DNA from: Gliomastix tumulicola
Taxonomy: Eukaryota; Ascomycota; Sordariomycetes; Hypocreales; Bionectriaceae
Length of the DNA: 64,000 bases
Direction of reading: 5' to 3'
Assembly (NCBI GenBank): GCA_001599755.1
Contig: BCHX01000008.1
Coordinates: 1,302,001-1,366,000, forward strand
Positions within the stretch are counted from its first letter, which is position 1. Every line of letters begins with the position of its first letter. The notes beneath the pieces were generated by a model that was not told the origin of the DNA, made no database searches, and was given only the letters and a program-made list of their open reading frames with translations. A program made the position numbers and the translations under genes. Positions 43,897-53,741 of this stretch are shown here, in pieces.

Positions 43897-46004
43897 ATGC
43901 GTTTCGCCAACGCCCTGTCCGTCGGCGCGCTGCTCCTCGGCGCCGTCGAGGCCCTGCCCAGCCGCAACCAGATCCTGGCCAAGAGGCAGGTGACGGAGCT
44001 CCGGGACGAGTATGACTTTATCATCGTCGGCGGCGGCACGGCCGGTCTGACGGTTGCCCACCGTGTCTCGGCTGCCTTCCCCAGGCGTGAGTTGGAATGA
44101 AATCGCTTTTCTCCCCATGCCATGGGCCGGGTTTTACTCACACCATATATATATATCCAGGGTCCGTCCTCGTCATCGAGTACGGCAAGATCGAGGGCAC
44201 CGTCGGCTACTTCGACCCGGCCGAGGACGGCCGTGGTGCCTCGCGCCTCGTCATCAGCTCGCCGCCCGTCGCCAGCGTCAACAACCGCGCGGCGACCGTC
44301 ATCCTCGGCATGACCGTCGGCGGAGGCTCCGCCGTCAACGGCCAGTTCCTGGACCGCGGCTCCCGCTTCGACTACGACGAGTGGGCGCGCCTCGGAAGCC
44401 CCGAGTTCGACGACGGCCAGCACAGCTGGGACTGGGAGCACTTCGGCCCCGCGTTCGAGCGGTCGCTGTTCCTGGCCGAGCCGAGCGAGGAGCTCGTCGA
44501 GGAGTTTGGCTACACGTTTGACGCGTCGTACTACAACGGCGACTCGATCCAGGCCTCCTTCCCGCCCTTCCAGTGGCCCGTCCAGCGTACGTGGCCCCAT
44601 TTCTTCTTCTTCTTCTTCTTCTTCTCCTGAAGAATAGCGTAGACACTGACACTCTGACAGGCGTCGGCTGGGACGCGTACGAGGAGTTCGGCCTCGAGAC
44701 CCCTGTCACCTGCGACAACGGTGACAAGCACGGCCTCTGCTGGGTGCCCTCGGCCCAGAACTCCGAGACCGTCCAGCGCTCCCACGCCGGTGTCGGCCAC
44801 TACACGCGGGTCGCCGACTCGCTCCCCAACCTGGACCTCCTCGTCGAGCACAAGGTCACGCGTCTCGTCGTCGACAAGGACGAGGATGGCCCTCCCGCCA
44901 TCGAGTTCCGCCCCGTCGCCGGCGGTGACGTCCAGACCATCCGCGCCCGACGCGAAGTCATCCTGTCCGCGGGCGCCATCCACACGCCGCAGATCCTCCA
45001 GCGCAGCGGCATCGCGTCGGCCGACTATCTCGCGTCCGAGGGCATCGCCGTCGTCGAGGACCTCCCCGGCGTCGGCCAGAACTTCCAGGACCACTGCGGC
45101 GTGCCCCTCAGCTGGTCGTACGACGCGCCCTCGCCCAACGAGGCCGAGATCACGAGCAACGCGACCTACGCCGCCGAGTCCGTCGCCCAGTTCCGCGAGC
45201 GTCCCGCCCGGGGGCCCTACACCCTGGCCATGGGCAACAGCGCCGCCTACGTCGCGCTCCAGCACGTGACCCCCCAGTGGGAGAACATCGTCGCCGACAT
45301 CCGCGCCCAGATCGAGGACCGCTCCGCCCTGTCCTACCTGCCCGCCAGCGCCGGCGAGACCGTCCAGGAGGGCTACCTCGCGCAGCTCGAGGTGCTCGCC
45401 CAGGCCCTCGAGCACCCGGAGCACCCCATCCTCGAGATGCCCTTCCACACCGGTCCCGGCACCGCCTTCCTCCTCAAGCCCCTCAGCCGCGGCTCCGTCG
45501 TCCTCGACCCGTCCAACCACGACGCCACGCCCATCGTCAACTACGCCACGGGCGCGAACCCCGTCGACCTCGACATCATGGCCTCCTACGTCGACTACTT
45601 CCGCCGCCTCTACGCCACCGACACCTGGCAGGAGCTCGGCGCCGTCGAGGTCAGCCCGGGCGCCAACGTCACGACCCAGGGCGCCCTCATCGAGTACGTC
45701 AAGAACACCGTCATCCAGTCGCTCATGCACCCGTGCTGCACGGCCGCCATGCTGCCCCGCGAGAAGGGCGGCGTCGTCGACTCGAGCCTGTCCGTCTACG
45801 GCATCCCCGGTCTTCGCGTTGCCGACTGCTCCATCATTCCTACCGTCCCTGCCGCCCACACCACCACCACGGCGTACGCTATTGGTGAGAAGGTAAGTTT
45901 CTAACCATCCTGTTGCTGTTCTTGACATAGAGTGAAGGTTGCTAACGGATTTGCAGGCTGCTGAGATCGTCATCAAGCGGTGGAAGAAGAAGTGCAAGGT
46001 TTAA
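43897..46004 (+). CDS. Secreted GMC (glucose-methanol-choline) oxidoreductase
   Basis: Four exons (43897-44086, 44161-44586, 44661-45892, 45957-46004), 631 aa; three introns of 74, 74 and 64 nt; the last exon has 15 sense codons. Signal peptide MRFANALSVGALLLGAVEAL. FAD-binding GGGTAG at 45-50 with the ribose-binding Glu at 70 (SVLVIEYG), GMTVGGGSAVNGQFLDRG as the second FAD contact, and SAGAIHTPQILQRSGI. The active-site pair is H562 (SLMHPCCTAAM) and H605 (VPAAHTTTTAYAIGEK), 43 residues apart, as in glucose oxidase. It should oxidise an alcohol or sugar outside the cell and reduce O2 or a quinone (CAZy AA3 type). The substrate is not clear: the His-His pair and Cys residues around TCDNGDKHGLCW recall both aryl-alcohol/glucose oxidase types and versicolorin-B-synthase-like enzymes. 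No metabolite cluster lies next to it. Confidence 0.93.
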
Positions 46005-48018
46005 TTTGCATTTCGTCTGAACTAGATTTCCTTTTCTTAAGCTTGAGGGATGTAATAAGGCCTGGTGACGATAGGAGGCGATGATGGAGGAATGAGGAAA
46101 CGATCAAGATCAGGTATATAGTCACAAGAACATAGCGGACTCCTCATGTGCCTGGAATCTAGAGAGACATTGTGAGATGCAACCACTACAGTTTGTAGGT
46201 ATACTTAAGAACGCGGGTCTCCAAGGAAACCACCTAACGCCCACTTCAACATCTCAGTACCACGCCGAGCATATTGCAGAAGACCCTTAATTTTCCCCGA
46301 AAACAGCCCCTACCGCGGGCTCTTGAGATATTGTAATTGATAGCAGCATTGGCAGAGACTCTGCCAAGTATTAAGCCTTGCTCCTCTTCCCTCACAGTGC
46401 ACAACATTTAATCGACACGCAACGTACTAGTAGTCTTGCAAGGCATGACCATAGTTCACTGCCAGGTTAAAGCTTAAAATTCAGCACTATAGAAGCCCTA
46501 GTTATGAAGAACGGCCGCTCTTTCTCTCTATTTCCTTCCATGACGTAAAGACGTCAAAATCAATCTCAGTATTCGGAAAGGTAAGACTGCGGTAATATCT
46601 GAAGAGAGTAGGACCACAGCAGGTAGAAGAACGTCCTTAGTCGGAAGATAATTAAGGGCAGAGTAAATAATCAAGAGGCAACAGATAGCTTTAAAATAAA
46701 CAAAATCCACTGCATACACTTGATGGCACAAAAGGTCGTTCGCAGCTTCATTCATTGCCTCATGTCCATGATTACCCTATGCTATTTACTCCTCAGCAAA
46801 GCAACCCCGATTCCAGATTCCAGGCACAGATGGATGACGACGAGGTAGTCACGATGTCTTGACTACCCTATCTATCCTGTCAGAGGTATATAATTCGTCC
46901 AAACGATCACTACCCTGCCATAACCTAGCCTCCAATTGCGGCAGCAGATGCCACCAGAGACGGCCGTCCTAACAGCGACGCCTCGACTTAGGCTGAAAGC
47001 ACAATTGGGGGAGCGTTGTCTGGATTGACTTTGGAGTATATGGGGTGGATGGCTACTCGAGGTTTCAGTATAAGTCTTCCTCCGCGGCAACTGAGCAGTT
47101 CTAGGTCCTGCACACTGATTTCATGTCATGGCAGACTGCGCTTCAGGAGAGGGGACTCACCAGGCTTGAATCGTCGAGACTCCTCTTCAACATCCAACGT
47201 TCGACTCATCTAAATATAGAAGAATATCACAGTTGCATTGAACAAGGCGCCATCTTGTTTTCTTCATGCTTCTCTGAAAATACAGATACAAGTTGTTTGA
47301 AGCTGCTACAATAGGGCTCGAAGGCCTACGAGACGTAGGCCTCTCACCACTGGTCTTCTCCTATCTGGTATTTCGCTAGAAGGCCAAGTCAAGACTGTTG
47401 TTACCTCTGCCCCTTCGAACCTTGGCTCCGGTGGAGGGCCTCCCTGTGCATCCGCCTCCCTGTGCGCCCACCCGTCGAGCACCATCCTGGGTACCAAGTA
47501 GTTTGTCCCCTCGTATCCCTGTAGTGTATTAGACGGAGGTCAATTAGACCAGACATGTCTTGGTATCCTGCATTGTGATGCCGTATGTTTGTTTTATTTT
47601 TAATTGAATATGTGCTTGTGCCGTCCGGGTGACAGAGCTCCGGCGCCGGGCGTCTCTATTCCGGCTGTCAGACGACGGCGGGCACCGGTGGAATTGTTCG
47701 GCCGGACCAGTGCCCATACGGCCGCCTACTTAAAAAATCGGCCGGGAAGCGAAAGCGAGCTCATGGAGTTAGCTGGAGTTAGACAGAAGACGAGGGAAAC
47801 GTGGGATGAGGGACGAGTGACGCGATGCGGGGCCGAAGCGGGCGAGGAGGGGAAGACGACTCCGCGTTCATTTCCGTCTCGGCTTCAGCTCTGGCCTCGA
47901 CTCAGCTTCGTCTTCTTCATCTCATTCATCATCGCCCTCGGGAAGTAAGCCTTGCCTAAAAAAGACTGTAATCTTACGCTTCCACCTTTGAAAAAACCCA
48001 GACCCCTCATCCGTGACC
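46005..48018. other. Intergenic region (2 kb), AT-richer
   Basis: Downstream of the GMC gene and upstream of the Gfo/Idh gene. 46020-47500 is clearly less GC-rich than the genes, with short perfect inverted repeats at 46844-46867 and 47322-47342, and may contain old transposon debris, but no coding relic can be read. The last 200 bases are the CT-rich leader of the 48019 gene. Confidence 0.45.
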
Positions 48019-49142
48019 ATGGCTCCCACCGGCGTCGCCCTCATCGGCGGTGGCATCTTCATCAAGGAGCAGCATCTGGTGAGCTACCTACACTCATGCC
48101 ATTCACCGGCCTTCACGTCAAGTCGCTCACTCACTGACCTCCACAGCCCGCCGTCCTCAAGGCCGACAGCCTCTCCCTCAAGGCCATCTTCTCCCGCTCC
48201 CTCGCCTCGGCCCAGTCCACCGCGGACCTCATCCCCTCCCTGGCGAGCGGCAGCCCTCCCTCCCCCGACCTCTACGCCTCCGATGCCGGCGTGGGCAAGA
48301 CGTACCACGACCTCCTCCTCCGCGAGGACATCCAGGCCGTCATCATCGCCCTGCCCATCCTCAACCAGCCCGAGTACATCGAGGCCGCCCTCACGGCGGG
48401 CAAGCACGTCCTCGCCGAGAAGCCCATCGCCGCCGACATCGCGGCCGCCCGCAAGCTCATCGACTTCTACGCCAAGGTGACCAACGGCGCGACGCTCGCC
48501 ATCGCCGAGAACTTCCGCTTCGTGCCCAGCCTGGCCTACGCGCGCGAGGAGGCTAGCAAGCTGGGCCGCGTCACGCACTTCAGCATCCGCGTCTTCGCCC
48601 ACATGAAGCCCGAGACCAAGTGGTACAAGACCGAGTGGCGCGCCAAGCCGGGCTACCAGGGCGGGTTCCTGCTCGACGGCGGCGTGCACCACGCGGCGGC
48701 GTCGCGCCTGTTCCTCGCGGGGGAGCAGAACGCCGCGGCGAGCGTCCAGGCCTTCACGGACCAGGTCCAGGAGCACCTCCCGCCCATCGACACCGTCAAC
48801 GCCATCGTGCGCACGCGCTCCGGCGCCTCGGGCGCCTTCCAGCACTCGGCGGGGACCAACCTGCGGGCGTTTGAGTGGGACGTGGGCTACGAGAAGGGCT
48901 CCGTCAAGGCCGCGGGCGAGACGGTCACGGTCACGCCCGCGGACGGGGAGCCGGTCGTCAAGGAGTTTGAGCGGACGACGGGCGTGGCCGAGGAGGTGCT
49001 GGCGTGGGCGACGGGCATCGCGGAGGGCCGGCCGAACCCGCTGCAGTCGCCCGAGGAGGCTCTCGCCGACCTGGAGTTTCTGGAGAAGATGTTCAGGAGT
49101 GGTGAGCAGGGCGGGGCGCCGCAAGAGTACGAGTTTCAGTGA
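48019..49142 (+). CDS. Gfo/Idh/MocA-type NAD(P)-dependent oxidoreductase
   Basis: Two exons (48019-48078, 48147-49142), 351 aa; the 68-nt intron (GTGAGC...CCACAG) is in phase 0. N-terminal Rossmann fold: VALIGGGIFIKEQHL, acidic region after strand 2, then AVIIALPILNQPEYI and the family mark AEKPIA (E111-K112-P113). The C-terminal domain has NFRFVPSLAYAREE and GGFLLDGGVHHAAASRLF; the Asp and His of this last motif are the usual catalytic positions. The family oxidises or reduces sugars, inositol and related polyols, or biliverdin; the substrate here is unknown. It resembles fungal members also annotated as oxidoreductase or dehydrogenase of this family. Ends 182 bases from the convergent thioesterase gene. 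Confidence 0.9.
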
Positions 49143-49324
49143 GCTATATTATGCGCTACATGGAATCACTGGAGGAGGAGGAGAAGAGGAATGACAGCCA
49201 GGGGGGGGAGGGGTGTGGGCGTATGTAATGAATGACACAGGCCAGGTTCTCATTAGTAGCAATTACAGAATCTCGCTTTGCATAAGCCTCGTCGCCGTCA
49301 CCGTCGTCGTCGTCATAATGGCAG

Positions 49325-50328
49325 TCACAGCTTGCTCGCCTCCGCTCCCACGTAGATCTTCTCCAGCCCCGCCCTCATCCTCGCGCTCATGCCCGTGGCA
49401 GCCGGCTTCCCAGTCTCCCGCTGCACGAAGACGTGCACGAACTCGCCCACCGCCCGGACCTCGTCGACGCCCTTCTCGAAGCACGCCACCTCGTACGTGA
49501 CGCTCGACCTGCCCAGCTTGTTGACGCGCAGGGCCAGCTCCGCCACGGCCGGGTACGCGATGGACGCGAAGAAGTCGGTGTGCAGGTGCGCGGCCAGGGG
49601 GTGCTCTGCGGACGTCCGCGGGTCGAGGCCGCAGTGTTTCATCAGGTAGTCGTTGACTATCGAATCGAATCTGCACGGCCGGGGGGGAGGCAGAGGAGAC
49701 CAATCAGCGACTGTTGCTTGCTCTGTCTGCCTCGCATATGGGGAAGCTTCTCTTGCCACCCGTTATGGGTGTCCCTCGTTCGGACTGCGATGGCATTGGA
49801 TGGGAAGTAATCCGGGGACAGCCATCCATCCATCCACCCACCAACCATCCATGCTAGGCAGACGAGGGAAAGGGGGGTGAGTCACATACAGGAAGTTGTA
49901 CACCGAATTGTTCATGTGATCGTACATGTCGTTATCATTCCTGCAGCGATGTTGGTCATCCATCCACCAATAAGCCGTGTTCATGACGTGGTCCGCCATC
50001 TGATAGGTCCCAGCCGTGGGCGACTGCCTACCAACCGTCTGGTCATCTCCCAAGACCAGCTAGTGACGCAGGGCCGTCCATAGTTCTTCTCTCCAAACAC
50101 GCCCTCACACCAGCTGAGATGCCCATGGACTAGCCACGGAGTCTCGTCGGTGGATTAGGCGGGACGTGCTGATGGCTGATACACGCAGCCTCCCTCCCTG
50201 GATAGTGATGACGACGACCACCGGAACGGGAACAGAGCAGCAATCACCTACCATCGTGTCCGGTACTCGAGCGTGTACCGGTAGTCGCCGCGACGCCTGG
50301 CCTTGAGGTCTGCCATTGAGCTGGGCAT
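49325..50328 (-). CDS. Hotdog-fold acyl-CoA thioesterase
   Basis: Three exons (50328-50252, 49940-49890, 49670-49325), 157 aa. The joints give YRTRW-NDNDMYDHMNNSVY and YNFL-FDSIVNDYLMKH in frame. WNDNDMYDHMNNSVYN is the N-terminal signature of 4-hydroxybenzoyl-CoA thioesterase/YbgC-like proteins (Asp, His and Asn near the acyl-thioester); the second half has the hotdog strand SVTYEVACFEK and EFVHVFVQRET. It should cleave a short- or medium-chain acyl-CoA. Both introns are long for this genome, 311 and 219 nt, and the middle exon is only 51 nt. A second in-frame Met lies four codons after the first (MPSSMADLKARRRG); either could be used. Shares a 1.06-kb divergent promoter region with the PUS9-like gene. 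Confidence 0.85.
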
Positions 50329-51385
50329 GACGGGCGGATCCGCCGAAATGGGGGACAGGATTCTGGGCGCTGCTGATCGTGGGGGTCCAGAAGTTTTTGG
50401 GGGGTTGACGCCGTCGCGCGCAGAAGTAAAAAAGAAGGAGGGCTGATACAGCTTCCAGACGTGGAAAGCGAGGGATGGTCAGTGACCTCGCAGCTGAGAC
50501 AAGCCACCAACAAACCCCACGGAATAATGCGCGCAGCTGTCGTCTGTGCGGATGGATGCTACCGCAAAGCTGAAGCTTCGACCAACCAGGAGGATCCGTC
50601 GCGTAGTTGGGAATGGCTAATTACTGTGACACATGGCAAAAGGGGGGCGAATAAAGAAACGAAAGAGCGGGAAGCTTCGTGTTGCTTCTTTTACGCTATT
50701 CCGCACCCCGCGCGGTCCAGACTGGAGCGAGGCAGTGCTCGGGAATGCAAAGCGAACTCTGAAGGGGTGGAAGAAGAGGATGGAAAATGCAATGATGATG
50801 AATCCCGAGGTCGAGAGTGTGGTCGAGTGTGGACCGAGGTATCCCGTCCGAAAAGGGAAATATCCCCGCTTTAGCTCTCCAGTCAAGCCACCCACCCAGT
50901 CGATCGAGTGTGGCTCACGCAATGTGGCGAGTGACTCACTGAAGATGCGTTGGCAGTACGTACCCTTGCTTATGTCACCAAAGCACTATGGAACCCCGGA
51001 GCTGCCCGGCCTCCGAATTTCCCACGCAGTTCCACGTCGCGTCTCTCCTCTCTGCCAGAAACTTTTTTTCCCCCGACTGCGCCCCTCTTTTCAGGCGCAA
51101 GGACACGCCGAACGAATTCCGACGACAAGCCAAGGATGATGCGAAAAGTTCAACGACAGTAGGGACGTCGCTCGGTGTTAAGGATGCGATTCTGCATGGA
51201 AGCATAGTTCCTGCAGTCATCAGAGGGCTGCCTTTCGGTCTGCTATCGCCACACCACCCCTTCGCGTCCTCCGTGGTCGATCGATTACATCCACGCAATA
51301 CGCATACGCATACGAAGAGGCGAGCCATACCATACACACCACACACCACACACCACCACACAGGGGGGACCCCCTTTCCCGTCCC
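50329..51385. other. Divergent promoter region, thioesterase / PUS9-like gene
   Basis: Separates two divergent genes, so holds both promoters. CA-rich microsatellite (ACACCACACACCACA type) at about 51334-51362 just before the PUS9-like start. No clear TATA box for either gene. Confidence 0.5.
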
Positions 51386-52942
51386 ATGCTCCCTCGCAGC
51401 TGGAGAATCGCCGTCATCTCGCTGCCTAGAACGAGACCGACCGTATTATCACCGCGCAGCTGCACTGCCATGGCGCGCTCGGAGAGCCAAGCCACGCTCG
51501 CGTGCGTCGCTGACGCTGCTGCCAGCCCCTCGGTGCAGGGCCCCTCGCCACACAGCTCCAAGGTCGACGCCGTCATCACGCCGCCGGCCGGCGAGGTTCG
51601 GTCGTACACCATCGACGATGACCTGCGTCGCGTGACGCCCTATTGGTATACATACAACACCTGGTGCAAGGAGCGGTGGCGCGGGCGCACGCTCTTCGAG
51701 ATCTTCCGGGACGAGTTCCGCGACCGCCCCGTCGAGTACTACCGCCGGGCCATGGAGAGCGGCTCCATCTACGTCAACGGCGAGCCCGTAGGGCCGGACT
51801 ACGTCCTCCGCAACGGCGACAAGATCTCGCACACGCTGCACCGGCACGAGCCCCCCGTGACCGCCGACCCCATCGGCATCGTCCACGAGGACGACGACAT
51901 GATCGTCATCAACAAGCCCTCCGGCATGCCGGTGCACCCCGCGGGGCGGTACCATCACAACTCCATCATCGAGATCATGAAGCACGATAGGGGACCCGGC
52001 TTCATCCCGCACCCGTGCAACCGCCTGGACCGCCTGACGAGCGGCATCATGTTCCTGGGCAAGACGCCGCAGGCCGCCGAGGCGCTGGGCGAGCAGATCA
52101 AGGCCCGGACGGTGCGCAAGGAGTACCTGGCGCGCGTGATGGGGGAGTTCCCCGACGGCGAGGTCGTCTGCGACCAGCCCATCCTCGCCATCTCCCCCAA
52201 GCTGGGTCTGAACCGCGTGCGCGCCAACGGCAAGGCCGCCCGAACGGTATTCAAGCGGCTCGCCTACTACCCCGCGAAACTGGGGTCCAAGGAGGGCGCC
52301 GGCGCAGCAGCAGCAGCAGCAGCAAACGAAGCCCGTCCAGAGGTGCTCGACAAGGTCGACGTCGACGCGGGCAAGTCCACAGACGGCCGGCCGTGGCTGA
52401 AGAAGACGGGCTACTCCGTCGTGCGCTGCCTGCCCGTGACGGGGCGCACGCACCAGATCCGCGTGCACCTTCAGTACCTGGGCTACCCGATCCAGAACGA
52501 CCCCATCTACGCGAACCAGCGCGTCTGGGGCTTCGCGCTGGGCCAGGAGGACGCGGACGGCACGCAGACGACGGACGAGGACGTCATCAGCCGCCTGTCG
52601 CGCATGGGCAAGGAGGAGGTGGCGCAGGCGGTCGCCTACTTCGACGAGATGGTCGACGAGTACGAGAAGCGCCGCGCCGAGAAGATGACGGGCCAGCTCT
52701 GCGACCAGTGCGACTCGCCGCTGTACTCGGACCCGGGCGCGCACGAGCTGTCGCTCTGGCTGCACAGCCTGCGGTACGAGGACGCCGGCGGGGCGTGGTC
52801 CTACACCACCGCGCTGCCGCGCTGGGCGCTGCCTCCTGAGGGCATGAGCGGGCCAACGACGGTTGGTGGGATGGAGGAGCTCGTGCAGGTGGTCAAGGAG
52901 GAGAATCCTGAGATCGCCGCTCCTACCCCTGAGATAGCATGA
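51386..52942 (+). CDS. PUS9: tRNA pseudouridine synthase, RluA/PUS9 (RIB2-type) family
   Basis: One exon, 518 aa from ATG 51386 or 490 aa from the in-frame ATG 51470. An S4-like region (LFEIFRDEFRDRPVEYYRRA, SGSIYVNGEPVGPDYVLRNG) is followed by the catalytic domain: IVHEDDDMIVINKPSGMPVH, the active-site Asp in CNRLDRLTSGIMFLG (residue 215 of the long form), KEYLARVMGEFP, and CLPVTGRTHQIRVHLQYLGY. In yeast Pus9 and Rib2/Pus8 make pseudouridine 32 in mitochondrial and cytosolic tRNAs. The 28 residues before the second Met have six Arg and no acid, as in a mitochondrial presequence. An Ala run from GCA repeats (about 52303-52323) sits in a loop of the catalytic domain. The C-terminal CDQCDSPLYSDPGAHELSLW is common in fungal members. 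PUS9 is the closest symbol; the yeast paralogue split may not apply here. Confidence 0.92.
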   Translation: MLPRSWRIAVISLPRTRPTVLSPRSCTAMARSESQATLACVADAAASPSVQGPSPHSSKVDAVITPPAGEVRSYTIDDDLRRVTPYWYTYNTWCKERWRGRTLFEIFRDEFRDRPVEYYRRAMESGSIYVNGEPVGPDYVLRNGDKISHTLHRHEPPVTADPIGIVHEDDDMIVINKPSGMPVHPAGRYHHNSIIEIMKHDRGPGFIPHPCNRLDRLTSGIMFLGKTPQAAEALGEQIKARTVRKEYLARVMGEFPDGEVVCDQPILAISPKLGLNRVRANGKAARTVFKRLAYYPAKLGSKEGAGAAAAAAANEARPEVLDKVDVDAGKSTDGRPWLKKTGYSVVRCLPVTGRTHQIRVHLQYLGYPIQNDPIYANQRVWGFALGQEDADGTQTTDEDVISRLSRMGKEEVAQAVAYFDEMVDEYEKRRAEKMTGQLCDQCDSPLYSDPGAHELSLWLHSLRYEDAGGAWSYTTALPRWALPPEGMSGPTTVGGMEELVQVVKEENPEIAAPTPEIA

Positions 52943-53719
52943 CATGAATGACATGAACAAAGCTGTCAACGACGACACATCCTATCCCTTCCAGTGACTG
53001 TCTCCCCTCCCCCTTTTCGAAGCGACGGTACAGATGCCTCAGTAGTCGGGCGACAAACCCACGGACTCGTCCGTCCACACACACACACACACACCACCCC
53101 CCCACGACGTCTGTGCACGTATAGTGACCTATTACGTTCTGTCAAGATATCTACAGGATCATCCTTGGACGAAACCCAGCAGCATGTGAAACGGACATAG
53201 CTCGGCCAAGGTCCTCCCCAAACAAGAGGGGATTCCCACCACCACCACCACCACCATCACACCCTCCTTCATGCATTGAAGTCATCTTACAGGGTCTTCA
53301 CCACTCTTTTTTTTTTTTCCTTTCTAAAATCCCTCTCGCCTACGTAGTCCCTTCTTCCTCAGCTCGCCGCTTCTTCGGTCAAAACGTGGAGGGGCGTCCC
53401 CGAGCACACAGAGAGAGAGTGTGTCTGTGTGTGTGCGTGCGGTTTCCATATTATTATCGGAGAACGGAGACGCCGGTGCGGTTTTTTTCCGGGTGGGCTC
53501 GCCCTTGCTGGCTCTCCTATGCAAGGCACCGTCATCTGTCCCACGCGGGCAGGCAGATTTGCTGCAGACCAAGACCTGTTACCTGCAGACCGTAGGAGGA
53601 ATAAAAAAAAATTCAATTTCCTTTTCACACGTGTCGCTTGATGATCAATCACGATCTAATATTGGCCATGTTGCACATACTCGTACTCCGCAGGCTGCAT
53701 GCTGCGTATCTCTAGACCC

Positions 53720-53741
53720 GGGGGGGGGGGGGGGGGGGGGG
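53720..53741 (+). repeat. G22 homopolymer
   Basis: Twenty-two G in a row, then AGGG. Non-coding. One of five G or C runs of 16 or more in the window. Confidence 0.9.

Noticed and set aside
44531..45997. 488-codon frame antisense to the GMC gene
   Set aside because: Gly/Val/Asp-rich composition typical of a shadow frame; sense exons are fully supported.
46528..46755. 75-codon hydrophobic minus-strand frame
   Set aside because: In AT-richer DNA a hydrophobic frame of this length is expected by chance; no start context or match.
48084..49124. 346-codon frame antisense to the Gfo/Idh gene
   Set aside because: Shadow frame crossing the sense intron; no motif.
37200..52942. Secondary-metabolite cluster around GMC, Gfo/Idh and thioesterase genes
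   Set aside because: No backbone synthase, cytochrome P450, transporter or pathway regulator; the genes look like independent housekeeping or surface functions.
51449..52978. 509-codon frame covering the PUS9-like gene on the other strand
   Set aside because: Although as long as the gene, it is Arg/Val/Leu-rich without motifs; stop avoidance follows from GC-rich third positions in the sense gene.
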